Assembly: GCA_021155905.1 (NCBI GenBank)
Contig: JAJNBG010000014.1
Coordinates: 1-64,000, forward strand
Direction of reading: 5' to 3'
DNA from: Bacteroidota bacterium
Lineage (GTDB): Bacteria; Bacteroidota; Bacteroidia; B-17B0; Aurantibacillaceae
Length of the DNA: 64,000 nucleotides
In this document: positions 8,189-18,233 of the stretch, piece by piece
How the letters are laid out: each line of letters opens with the position of its first letter
Position numbering within the stretch: position 1 is the stretch's first letter
The notes under the pieces: model-generated
The model's database searches: none
What the model was told of the DNA's origin: nothing
Seen by the model: the letters and a program-made list of their open reading frames with translations, nothing else
Program-made: the position numbers and the translations under genes

Positions 8189-9457
8189 ATGCAAAAACGA
8201 ATTATAGGAACGGTTGGAACAGGAGTTATTTTGTCTTCACAGGCATTGGCTCAGAATGGCGCATCATCGAAGGCGCTCACAACACAGGAATTAAGTGGAA
8301 GAGTAAATACAATTACTACGGCAGTACCATTTTTAATGATATGCCCTGATTCTAAACAGGGTGGCATGGGTGAAGTGGGAGCAGCAACTCCAGCGGACGG
8401 CAACAGCATTCATTGGAATGTAGCCAAAATGATCTTTGCTGAAAAAAAAGGCGGTGCTGCTATTTCAGTTACACCATGGTTGAAACAACTGGTACCCGAT
8501 ATTTATCTTTATTACATTTCGGGTTATGGTAAGATAAGTAAAACCCAGGCGATTGGAGCATCCCTTCGTTATTTTTCTCTTGGTAACATCACCTTCACCG
8601 ATATCGTTGGTAATACAACCGGGCAGTTCAGGCCAAATGAATTTGCCCTTGATCTTGCGTATTCTCAAAAACTTTCCAAAACTTTTTCTGCAGGTTTAGC
8701 AGCAAGATACGTTCGTTCTAATCTTACCGGTAACTATACGTTGAGTAACGGTCAGCCCACTAAGCCTGGAACATCCACTGCTGTAGATGTAGGTTTATAT
8801 TATCAGTCACAGAAAATAAAAATAAATGATAAAGATGCAATTGCCAGTTTAGGTTTGGTGATAAGCAATATCGGCTCAAAGCTTTCTTATTCTGTGAAAA
8901 AGGATTTCATTCCTATCAACATGCGTTTGGGCGGTGGACTTAAATTTGAAGTGGATGAAACCAACACCTTTGGAATTTATGGAGACATTAATAAATTATT
9001 AGTTCCAACTCAACCCGTGTATCAAAAAGCCCTGGACTCTTTAGGAAACGAAACTCCTTATGATGCTATTGATCCGGCAACAGGTGAAAAAGTGATAGCT
9101 GCAGGTAAAGATCCCAATGTTGGAGTGGCTAAAGGAATGCTACAATCCTTTAGTGATGCGCCGGGCGGAGGAAAAGAAGAATTAAATGAAATCAATTATA
9201 GTATCGGTTTCGAATATTGGTATGCCAAAACCTTTGCCGTAAGGGCAGGGTATTTTAATGAAGCCAAAACAAAAGGTAACCGTAAATTTTTCACTGCCGG
9301 TATCGGTTTAAGATACAATGTATTTGGTCTGGATATGGCTTACCTGATTCCGGTTACTCAACGTAATCCGTTACAAAACACATTACGTTTTACTTTAACG
9401 TTTGACTTTGATGCATTCAAGGAACAAAATAAGGAAGCACCGAAGCCAACTGAATAA
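8189..9457 (+). CDS. porV: PorV (LptO), type IX secretion outer-membrane beta-barrel
   Basis: PorV is an outer-membrane barrel of the FadL type that shuttles cargo from the T9SS translocon to PorU. The 422 aa start with a signal peptide ending in QALAQNG. The mature part opens with the family hallmark ITTAVPFLMICPDSKQGGMG and continues with SVTPWLKQLVPDIYLYYISGY and FRPNEFALDLAYSQKLS. The C-terminal half has the barrel strand GIGLRYNVFGLDMAYLIPVTQRNP, and the final strand ends LRFTLTFDFDAF before a short charged tail. It follows porU by 40 nt with its own candidate promoter, and PorU-PorV proximity is conserved in flavobacteria. Start and length are normal for the family. Confidence 0.95.
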   Translation: MQKRIIGTVGTGVILSSQALAQNGASSKALTTQELSGRVNTITTAVPFLMICPDSKQGGMGEVGAATPADGNSIHWNVAKMIFAEKKGGAAISVTPWLKQLVPDIYLYYISGYGKISKTQAIGASLRYFSLGNITFTDIVGNTTGQFRPNEFALDLAYSQKLSKTFSAGLAARYVRSNLTGNYTLSNGQPTKPGTSTAVDVGLYYQSQKIKINDKDAIASLGLVISNIGSKLSYSVKKDFIPINMRLGGGLKFEVDETNTFGIYGDINKLLVPTQPVYQKALDSLGNETPYDAIDPATGEKVIAAGKDPNVGVAKGMLQSFSDAPGGGKEELNEINYSIGFEYWYAKTFAVRAGYFNEAKTKGNRKFFTAGIGLRYNVFGLDMAYLIPVTQRNPLQNTLRFTLTFDFDAFKEQNKEAPKPTE

Positions 9458-9478
9458 GTTTTATATAAAACACTTAAT

Positions 9479-9508
9479 AAAAAAATCCCGAATTAATCGG
9501 GATTTTTT
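9479..9508. terminator. Bidirectional terminator between porV and proline dehydrogenase
   Basis: The stem AAATCCCG/CGGGATTT with loop AATTAAT has A and T runs on both sides, so it can end transcripts from porV (plus) and from the proline dehydrogenase gene (minus). Confidence 0.9.
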
Positions 9509-10665
9509 TATTTACGTCTTCTTTGCTTTTCTTTAATGATCAGGCTTAATTCCCTACCCGTTTGTCCTTTTACAGACGTATTCTCCTGAGCCCTTCTTAT
9601 CAGGTATGGCAGCACTTCTTTAACCGGCCCGTAAGGAACATACTTGGCCACATTATAATTTGCGAGCGCCAGGTTGTAACTGATGTGATCGCTCATTCCT
9701 AATAACTGCGAAAAGAAAATACGTTTGTCCGAATCTTTAATTGCATACTTGTTCATTAATTCAACAAGGAATAAACTACTCCTTTCATTATGTGTACCCG
9801 CACATAAACCAATTATATCGATGTTTTTAATACACTCTTCAAGAGCCGCATTGTAATCTATGTCAGATTTTTCTTTGGAATCCTGGATTGGAGAAGGATA
9901 TTTTTTTTCAATAGCGCGCGCTCTTTCTTTTTCCATGTATGCTCCGCGTACCAGTTTAGCGCCAATATGAAAGCCGTTGGCTTTTCCTTTTGCGATTGTT
10001 TCTTTTAAAAACCCGAGCCGGTCTTTCCTGTACAATTGAAAGGTATTATAAACAATTGCCTTTTCTTTGTTGTATAAGGCCATATTTTCATCTGCCAACG
10101 CATCAATAGCCGGCTGAATCCAACTTTCCTCTGCATCAATAAATATTGGTTGATTTGCCGTATGAGCTTCTTTGCAGATTTTGTGAACACGCTGCTTTAC
10201 TTTATCGTATTCTTTTAGTTCAGCCTCCGTTAAATTCGTATTGAAACTCACTTTTTCCAAAAGATCAAACCTGGCTAAGCCGGTTACTTTAAATACACAA
10301 AATGGAATGTATTTATCATCTTTCGCTTTATGTATAGTTTCAATGGTTTCTTTGCAACAGGCATCAAAATCAGTCTCGCTCTCTTTTCCTTCCACACTAT
10401 AATCCAATATAGTTCCAATATTGTATTTTCCCAACTCAGCAATCGTTCGATCACATTCCGAAATGGTTTCTCCTCCAACAAACTGTTTAAAAATAGTAGC
10501 CTTAATTAATCCTTTAAATCCAATAGCTAAACCAATTGGCGCCATTTTTGCACTGAACTTAACCAGGGCAGGATTTCCAACCATTTTAAACAACCAATAA
10601 GAACGATTTAAATCGCGGTTGGATTTTGCTTTAAAAGCATTTTCAGTATTATCAAAAGAAACCAT
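9508..10665 (-). CDS. Proline dehydrogenase
   Basis: This FAD-dependent enzyme oxidises proline to pyrroline-5-carboxylate, the first step of proline catabolism. It is monofunctional here (385 aa), not fused to a P5C dehydrogenase as in PutA. The TIM-barrel shows GTILDYSVEGKE near residue 95, FIDAEESWIQPAIDAL, the NTFQLYRKDR strand, GAKLVRGAYMEKER and the C-terminal LIRRAQENTSVKGQTGREL motif that contacts flavin and proline. No P5C dehydrogenase is adjacent; the aldehyde dehydrogenase at 56.7 kb looks like a different subfamily. The ATG at 10665 is preceded by a TATATTTG element. The gene stands alone between two divergently or convergently oriented neighbours. Confidence 0.93.
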   Translation of the reverse strand: MVSFDNTENAFKAKSNRDLNRSYWLFKMVGNPALVKFSAKMAPIGLAIGFKGLIKATIFKQFVGGETISECDRTIAELGKYNIGTILDYSVEGKESETDFDACCKETIETIHKAKDDKYIPFCVFKVTGLARFDLLEKVSFNTNLTEAELKEYDKVKQRVHKICKEAHTANQPIFIDAEESWIQPAIDALADENMALYNKEKAIVYNTFQLYRKDRLGFLKETIAKGKANGFHIGAKLVRGAYMEKERARAIEKKYPSPIQDSKEKSDIDYNAALEECIKNIDIIGLCAGTHNERSSLFLVELMNKYAIKDSDKRIFFSQLLGMSDHISYNLALANYNVAKYVPYGPVKEVLPYLIRRAQENTSVKGQTGRELSLIIKEKQRRRK

Positions 10666-10678
10666 AAGAAATTTGGCT

Positions 10679-10686
10679 CAAATATA
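10679..10686 (-). promoter_or_regulatory. Promoter -7 element (TATATTTG) for proline dehydrogenase
   Basis: A TAnnTTTG match ends 13 nt before the ATG at 10665. The leader would be only about 7 nt. Confidence 0.45.
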
Positions 10687-10764
10687 AAGGTTTTTACAAT
10701 AAAAATTTACTAATAATCGCAATCAAATCACTACTTTATCATCATTATTTTGAATTATAAATCG

Positions 10765-10772
10765 TACTTTTG
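10765..10772 (+). promoter_or_regulatory. Promoter -7 element (TACTTTTG) abutting the CBS gene start
   Basis: TACTTTTG matches TAnnTTTG and is separated from the ATG at 10776 by only TGT. Transcription would then begin at or next to the start codon, giving a leaderless or nearly leaderless mRNA. Confidence 0.45.
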
Positions 10773-10775
10773 TGT

Positions 10776-11438
10776 ATGCTAGTTGCCGACCTTATAACAG
10801 ACGAAATTCCACCGTTAAAACATACCGACACCGTTGAGATGGCCTTGGACTGGATGGAACAATTTAAAGTATCTCATTTAGCTGTTGTTAAGGATAGAGA
10901 ATTGATTGGATTGGTTTCCGAACATGACCTTATGGATTACAACCATCCCGAAGAAAAAATCGAAGAACTAAAAACACCTTTATTAAAACCCATCATTCAT
11001 AATTATCAGCACACATATGATCTTTTAAAACTGATGATGTCTTTTAATTTAACACTGATAGCAGTGTTGGATGATAAAGAACTGTATAAGGGTTGTATTA
11101 CCCTGAAAGGATTACTGCAAAATATTTCGTCCATGGCTTCGGTGCAGAACCTTGGTGGTGTCATTGTTTTAGAAGTTAACCAGGCAGATTATTCCTTAAC
11201 TCAGATTTCGAGCATTATTGAAGGTAACGATGCTAAAATTCTTAGCGCCCACGTTTCTTCCATTCCGGATAGCACCAAAGTAGAAGTCACCCTAAAGATT
11301 AATAAAGAAGACCTTTCCCGCATTTTGCAAACCTTTTACAGGTACAATTACGTTGTGAAAGCGTCATTTCAAAACAGTGATTTTGAAAGCGGAATGAAAA
11401 ATAAATTAGATGAGTTTTTACACTTCCTAAACATCTAG
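10776..11438 (+). CDS. CBS-domain protein with a C-terminal ACT-like domain
   Basis: The 220-aa cytoplasmic protein carries two CBS motifs: VADLITDEIPPLKHTDTVEMALDWM through LIGLVSEHDLMDY, and a second through LIAVLDDKELYKGCITLKGLL. CBS pairs usually bind adenine nucleotides. The C-terminal third (GGVIVLEVNQADYSLTQISSI through YNYVVKASF) looks like an ACT-type ferredoxin fold. The ORF track begins at a TTG (10770) that is the end of the promoter element TACTTTTG; the ATG at 10776 gives the natural start MLVADLI. NAD kinase follows 15 nt downstream, and this CBS-nadK pairing is familiar in Bacteroidota, so a nucleotide-sensing role linked to NAD(P) metabolism is possible but not shown. Confidence 0.85.
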   Translation: MLVADLITDEIPPLKHTDTVEMALDWMEQFKVSHLAVVKDRELIGLVSEHDLMDYNHPEEKIEELKTPLLKPIIHNYQHTYDLLKLMMSFNLTLIAVLDDKELYKGCITLKGLLQNISSMASVQNLGGVIVLEVNQADYSLTQISSIIEGNDAKILSAHVSSIPDSTKVEVTLKINKEDLSRILQTFYRYNYVVKASFQNSDFESGMKNKLDEFLHFLNI

Positions 11439-11453
11439 TTTTAAAATACACTT

Positions 11454-13711
<2,258 letters not shown>

Positions 13712-13724
13712 AATCAAAGAGAAC

Positions 13725-13757
13725 AAAAATCCTGCTAATAAATAGCGGGATTTTTTA
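13725..13757 (+). terminator. Rho-independent terminator after enolase
   Basis: The stem AAATCCTGCT/AGCGGGATTT (one G-U pair) with loop AATAAAT is followed by a T run, starting 13 nt after the eno stop. Confidence 0.88.
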
Positions 13758-13799
13758 TTTAAGGTCAACAAAGTAAACATCAGCAAAAAAATAAACACA

Positions 13800-14171
13800 A
13801 TGGAAAAACAATTTAATTATGTCACTAAACTTGACATCAAATTTGATCATCTCCAAAAAATAGATGTGACTCAAATGGTGAGTGAATGTAAAGATAAATG
13901 GTTCAACCAGACACTTACTCAGGTTAACGATAGCGTTGTCAGATTAGGCATCGTTGAAGGTGAATACCATTGGCACAAGCACGATAACGACGATGAGTTC
14001 TTCTTTGTTTTAGAAGGACAGCTATTGATTGATCTGGAAGATCAGACTATTGAATTAAACCCTAATCAAGGAGTCACCATTACAAAAGGTGTGATGCACA
14101 GGCCACGGGCGCCAAAAAGGACCGTGATGCTGATGGTGGAGACCAGCACTATCGAACCGACCGGAAACTGA
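13800..14171 (+). CDS. Single-domain cupin protein
   Basis: This is a small cytoplasmic cupin barrel of 123 aa. The metal-binding cupin motif 1 is YHWHKHDNDDEFFFVLEG (two His and a Glu) and motif 2 is NQGVTITKGVMHRPRAP with the fourth ligand His. The set His-His-Glu-His suggests a bound transition metal, but cupins range from isomerases to sensors, so no reaction can be assigned. The gene is isolated between two strong terminators, which argues for an independent transcription unit. The ATG start is 3' of an AAAAAATAAACACA stretch with no visible Shine-Dalgarno sequence. Confidence 0.85.
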   Translation: MEKQFNYVTKLDIKFDHLQKIDVTQMVSECKDKWFNQTLTQVNDSVVRLGIVEGEYHWHKHDNDDEFFFVLEGQLLIDLEDQTIELNPNQGVTITKGVMHRPRAPKRTVMLMVETSTIEPTGN

Positions 14172-14181
14172 TTTAGAATAT

Positions 14182-14217
14182 AAAAAAACACCCGCTGAAT
14201 GAGCGGGTGTTTTTTTA
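14182..14217. terminator. Bidirectional terminator between cupin and DUF6089 genes
   Basis: The stem AAACACCCGCT/AGCGGGTGTTT with a 5-nt loop (GAATG) has A and T runs on both sides and serves the converging cupin and DUF6089 genes. Confidence 0.92.
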
Positions 14218-14230
14218 TATTTTTCTTTAA

Positions 14231-15145
14231 TTAGAACTTAGCCCTGATCTTACGAACTTTGCCTCTGCGACGGTGATTAAAGAAATGACCGTAACGTCCT
14301 CTGTAAAAACTTGATTTACCTCTTAATACATAACTGTAGCTTAAACTCATGGTCATGTATCCGTCTTTGTGTGAAACGTCTCCACGTTTCTCTCCCCAAT
14401 CATGAGAGTAGTATAAACCTTTATCTTCAAAATCAGAAGCATCACCTAATTCATCAATTCTCCTGGATAAGCTTGGATCACCGGAAAGACTCGGATCTTC
14501 AGGATAAACATCGCTGATATCATCCAGATAGTCAGTAAAAGTTGTCCTGTAATTTAACTCATAACCAATACGGTGTTTTTTATGAACAGTGAAATAAAAT
14601 CCAATCCCTGCAGGAATATTAATTCCAATAGCAGAATAGTTTTTGCCTTCTGTATGCAAAGGACGCAGCTTTACCCACTCACCATCCTTATTAGCTTTTG
14701 GATTTGAATAAAACCCTCCTACTCCGGCAAAAAAGTAAGCTCTGAATCCGTTTTTATAACGGTACGTATTTCCTAAATCATTATCCTCATAAAAGAAAAC
14801 CTGTCCCGTAACAGCGAGGTCAAACATATCATTTCTGAAATTTAAGTTCCGGGCATTACGAGCAGGATTGGAAGACAACTTGTCATCTCCTTCAATACGT
14901 AAATAATCCAAAGCTAATTTAACCGACACTTTCTGATGTACTTTGTAACGCGCAAATCCTCCAAGATTCCAGCGCGTTTTAGCCATTTTCATGTCCGCCA
15001 CAAAATCTCTTCGGGTCTTTTCCTTTCCTCCTATATCACCCAGGTAATTAGAAACACCCAATGAAAAACCATAATCCCAAAGCCATTGTGCTTTTGAAAC
15101 TGTGGTGGTAAATAAAATTAAAATAATAATAAATATATTTTTCAT
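14231..15145 (-). CDS. DUF6089 family outer-membrane beta-barrel protein
   Basis: The 304-aa product has a signal peptide (MKNIFIIILILFTTTVSKAQ) and then alternating aromatic and hydrophobic strands typical of a small outer-membrane barrel: WDYGFSLGVSNYLGDIGG, GGFARYKVHQKVSVKLALDYLRIEGDD, FRAYFFAGVGGFYSNPKA, INIPAGIGFYFTVHKKHRIGYELNYR and TMSLSYSYVLRG. This matches the DUF6089 family, often encoded near nadK in Bacteroidota, and nadK is indeed 2 kb away. The ORF track starts at 15226, but those extra 27 residues span the promoter; the ATG at 15145 begins the signal peptide. The C terminus is very basic (GHFFNHRRRGKVRKIRAKF). Its function is unknown. Confidence 0.85.
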   Translation of the reverse strand: MKNIFIIILILFTTTVSKAQWLWDYGFSLGVSNYLGDIGGKEKTRRDFVADMKMAKTRWNLGGFARYKVHQKVSVKLALDYLRIEGDDKLSSNPARNARNLNFRNDMFDLAVTGQVFFYEDNDLGNTYRYKNGFRAYFFAGVGGFYSNPKANKDGEWVKLRPLHTEGKNYSAIGINIPAGIGFYFTVHKKHRIGYELNYRTTFTDYLDDISDVYPEDPSLSGDPSLSRRIDELGDASDFEDKGLYYSHDWGEKRGDVSHKDGYMTMSLSYSYVLRGKSSFYRGRYGHFFNHRRRGKVRKIRAKF

Positions 15146-15171
15146 CGAAACTAAATACGGATTAAAGTATA

Positions 15172-15203
15172 CAAAAATAATAAAATCTTTAACTTTACAC
15201 CAA
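15172..15203 (-). promoter_or_regulatory. DUF6089 gene promoter (TTG-N21-TATTTTTG)
   Basis: On the minus strand TTG is followed after 21 nt by TATTTTTG, a full match to the Bacteroidota promoter consensus. The predicted start is near 15165, about 20 nt before the ATG at 15145. It excludes the longer ORF-track start. The divergent flavoprotein gene begins only 14 nt beyond it. Confidence 0.7.
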
Positions 15204-15216
15204 AAATAATACCATA

Positions 15217-16161
15217 ATGGATACAATTCAGCGATTATTTAACATAAAGTACCCCATTATTCAGGCCGGAATGATCTGGTGCAGTGGATGGGAACTTGCC
15301 TCAGCTGTATCCAATGCGGGCGGACTTGGATTAATCGGTTCCGGCTCGATGTATCCTGAAATATTAAGAGAGCATATTCAAAAATGCAAACAGGCAACCA
15401 GCAAGCCTTTTGGTGTCAATGTTCCTTTGTTATACCCCAATATTGAAGAACACATTAAAATCATCATAGAAGAAAATGTTAAAATTGTATTCACCTCCGC
15501 AGGGAATCCTAAAACCTGGACGAATCATCTGAAACAACATGGCATTACAGTCGTTCATGTGGTTTCAAATGTAAAATTTGCCATTAAATGCCAGGAAGCC
15601 GGAGTTGACGCTATTGTCGCTGAGGGCTTTGAAGCCGGTGGGCATAATGGAAGAGAAGAAACAACAACTTTAGTATTAATTCCGCAGGTAAAAAAAGCCA
15701 TTACAGTTCCCCTGATTGCAGCAGGAGGCATCAGCACCGGGAAAGCCATCGCAGCTGTATTTGCCTTAGGTGCCCAGGGAGCACAAATCGGAAGCCGTTT
15801 TGTGACAACTATAGAATCTTCCGCTCACATTAATTTTAAAAACGCCGTAGTTAATGCCAAAGAAGGCGATACCCAGGTATCCCTGAAACAATTGACTCCG
15901 GTTCGTTTATTAAAAAATTCATTTTACCAGAAAGTTGATGAGCTTGAGAAAAAAGGAGCAGCTATTGAAGAATTGTCAAATCTGTTAGGAAGAGGTCGTG
16001 CAAAAAAAGGCATGTTCGAAGGAAACCTTGAAGACGGGGAGCTCGAAATCGGACAAGTATCAGGAGGTATTGATAAAATTCAAACGGTTCAGGAAGTAAT
16101 GGATGAATTAATCCTTGAATACAATTCCGTGATCAAAAACATGAGCAATGGTTTTTTATAA
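15217..16161 (+). CDS. Nitronate monooxygenase / FabK-like FMN flavoprotein
   Basis: The 314-aa TIM-barrel flavoprotein belongs to the family that includes nitronate monooxygenase (2-nitropropane dioxygenase) and enoyl-ACP reductase II (FabK). Visible motifs are the N-terminal YPIIQAGMIWCSG, KPFGVNVPLL, the phosphate- and flavin-binding stretch VDAIVAEGFEAGGHNGRE, VPLIAAGGISTGKAIAAVFALGAQGAQIGSRF, and a C-terminal GQVSGGIDKIQTVQEVM. The EAGGHNG motif fits both subfamilies. No fatty-acid synthesis genes are adjacent, so the safer name is NAD(P)H-dependent flavin oxidoreductase or nitronate monooxygenase. It diverges from the DUF6089 gene and converges on the next gene with a 1-nt gap. Confidence 0.85.
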   Translation: MDTIQRLFNIKYPIIQAGMIWCSGWELASAVSNAGGLGLIGSGSMYPEILREHIQKCKQATSKPFGVNVPLLYPNIEEHIKIIIEENVKIVFTSAGNPKTWTNHLKQHGITVVHVVSNVKFAIKCQEAGVDAIVAEGFEAGGHNGREETTTLVLIPQVKKAITVPLIAAGGISTGKAIAAVFALGAQGAQIGSRFVTTIESSAHINFKNAVVNAKEGDTQVSLKQLTPVRLLKNSFYQKVDELEKKGAAIEELSNLLGRGRAKKGMFEGNLEDGELEIGQVSGGIDKIQTVQEVMDELILEYNSVIKNMSNGFL

Positions 16162-16162
16162 G

Positions 16163-17596
16163 CTATTTGATTAATCTGATCAGGTAAAAGTTTTCGAGTT
16201 CGGTCGTGTCTCCTTTCAAAACATTAATTCCTTTTATTTTAGGATATAATTCACTGATTTTTTCCTTGGGCGATAAAAAATAGTTTGCTTTCGAAAATAC
16301 ATCGTTGTAGTTTTTGTCACTCAAAAAATAACTGTGCCTGTCACCCAATAAATTAATTATGAAGGGCTTGCCAAAAGCAATACTTTCATTCAATCCAACT
16401 TTCTCTTTTATTTTTTCAAAATCATCAAGCACAGTCTCATGATAAGGTCCGATACTCCGGTCGCGATGATGAACTGCCAGCCATATGGTTTTTGAATTAC
16501 TAAACAACACAATGCATAAGCACATCACCACTATCATTTCCTTCTTTAACCCAATTTTGGTTAATACAACAAAAACACCCTCTATCATGAAATACATTAC
16601 CAATGGCAAAATAGGAACCAGGTATTTTATGGTATCGCCATTATAAGGGTATAAAAACAGGAAAATAAAATAAAAGATCAATGACAGATGCATGATGCTT
16701 ACTTTTCTTTTTATGGATGCCAGGAAGCCGATGCCAAAAGAAATCATCGTTAAACACTTGATGATCGTATTCATCCAGAAAAGAATTTCCTGCTCAAAAA
16801 ACAGCGTCAGGTAACGGAAATAAATGCTAACATTATCTAGAAACACATGAAAGCCATAATCCCTGAGCACTAAATTACCGTAAAGGCTCACTTCACGATT
16901 TTGAACGGTACTAAGGAAAACGGTATTTATAAATGCAATCACAGCTAAAAAAATCAGAATACATGTGAATGCACTTTTGATTTTTTTCTTTAACGTCTGG
17001 CCCTTTTCCATCCATAAGAAGATCAGGTAACTTATAAATAACGAAAATCCGATAAACCTCACAGAAAACAGGCATCCCAATAATACAGGGATCACAAAAT
17101 TGACCCATTTACTTTTATTAAAAACTAAGTATAAGACGCCATAAAAAAGAGCTATGAAAAAAAACTCAGGAACGACCTCTGACTTTAATCTTAAAAACAA
17201 AAAATTATAAAACGCGCACAAGGTTGCAACTAAACTAACAGGCAGGGAGAAATGATTGGAGAGAAATAAAAAAAAACTGATTCCTGCTAAAATGTAACAC
17301 AACGAAATCAGGTTGATATATTGTTCAATTTGCAGGGTTGGAGGAATGAAACTCAGGACTAAAGAAAAAGCCACGCTCCTTTTTGGACTACTGTATTCTG
17401 CCACGTTTAAAACCTGTTTGTATTCTTCTGAAGGAGAATGAATCTGTTGGCCCTGGTATACATATTGAGCGAAATCATCACCCCAATCAGGATAGGTTTT
17501 CGTGTGTATGAAATAAGTGGGTACTAATAGAAGAACAAGCGCCAACGCATACACTGTTTTTTTTAACGCGCTATTTTCAGATCGTAGATTCACCAC
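16163..17596 (-). CDS. Multi-pass GT-C-like membrane protein (putative glycosyltransferase)
   Basis: The 477-aa product is an integral inner-membrane protein with about ten hydrophobic helices, starting with YALALVLLLVPTYFI. The first extracytoplasmic loop carries YPDWGDDFAQYVYQG, the acidic Asp-Asp pattern expected of lipid-linked-sugar (GT-C) glycosyltransferases such as the ArnT/PMT group. The last 90 residues form a soluble domain (FEKIKEKVGLNESIAFGKPFI onwards), which fits the C-terminal periplasmic domain of such enzymes. No substrate can be inferred. It overlaps the 3' end of the upstream HEAT-like gene by 7 nt, so the two are probably co-transcribed. A second, unrelated-looking GT-C-like gene lies at 31.8 kb. 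Confidence 0.65.
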   Translation of the reverse strand: MVNLRSENSALKKTVYALALVLLLVPTYFIHTKTYPDWGDDFAQYVYQGQQIHSPSEEYKQVLNVAEYSSPKRSVAFSLVLSFIPPTLQIEQYINLISLCYILAGISFFLFLSNHFSLPVSLVATLCAFYNFLFLRLKSEVVPEFFFIALFYGVLYLVFNKSKWVNFVIPVLLGCLFSVRFIGFSLFISYLIFLWMEKGQTLKKKIKSAFTCILIFLAVIAFINTVFLSTVQNREVSLYGNLVLRDYGFHVFLDNVSIYFRYLTLFFEQEILFWMNTIIKCLTMISFGIGFLASIKRKVSIMHLSLIFYFIFLFLYPYNGDTIKYLVPILPLVMYFMIEGVFVVLTKIGLKKEMIVVMCLCIVLFSNSKTIWLAVHHRDRSIGPYHETVLDDFEKIKEKVGLNESIAFGKPFIINLLGDRHSYFLSDKNYNDVFSKANYFLSPKEKISELYPKIKGINVLKGDTTELENFYLIRLIK

Positions 17597-18132
17597 TGCT
17601 GTTTGAATTTAAGTTTCGCTATATCTTTCAAAATGTTCCTGGCCCTCGCTTTGATTCCCGCACTCTCATCAACAGTGATTAAATGAGATAAAACAACAGA
17701 TAATTCAAGCAATAATTCGGGATAAGGTGTGGAAATATTATAAATAACTGTCATAGCAAAAGCTCTCACCGCAATTGGCTCTGAAGGGTTTTGAGCATAT
17801 TCAAAGCATTTATCCAGCACAAAGGACTCCCACTTTTTAGGCACCGGTTGCTTTTGAAAAATATGTAAAATGCTTCTCACCACACCACTGTGAATTTCTT
17901 TATCCTTTAGATGGGTGATAAGCTTTGTATGAAAAGGTTTGATACGTTCCGGATCAATACTAGCGCAATGAGTAACCACCCACATTGCCCGGTTACTCAC
18001 TAATTGGTCTTTATCGAAAGCAAAAGCCATTAATTCATTCACAAGATCATTATCCAATATGGTTTTTGCCAATACGGGTGCTTTAAAATTTCTATTGTTA
18101 AAATCAAGAATAATTTCAGGTTTCTTTGACAT
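17590..18132 (-). CDS. HEAT-like helical repeat protein of unknown function
   Basis: The 180-aa soluble protein is predicted to be all helical. Its pattern of helices (VLAKTILDNDLVNELMAFAF, RAMWVVTHCASIDPERIKPF, SGVVRSILHIFQKQPVP, AVRAFAMTVIYNIS, GIKARARNILKDIA) resembles HEAT/ARM repeats. Such scaffolds bind partners rather than catalyse. It has no signal peptide. It is upstream of and overlaps the GT-C-like gene by 7 nt. Its function is unknown; a regulatory or scaffold role is only a guess. Confidence 0.7.
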   Translation of the reverse strand: MSKKPEIILDFNNRNFKAPVLAKTILDNDLVNELMAFAFDKDQLVSNRAMWVVTHCASIDPERIKPFHTKLITHLKDKEIHSGVVRSILHIFQKQPVPKKWESFVLDKCFEYAQNPSEPIAVRAFAMTVIYNISTPYPELLLELSVVLSHLITVDESAGIKARARNILKDIAKLKFKQQW

Positions 18133-18233
18133 TTTTCAATTAATGGTCGATTAAAAATAAATATAAGTAAATTTTAAAATCGCTTTGCGTTTAATCAAAT
18201 TATATGTAAACTCGTGTAAATTTAACGAAATTA

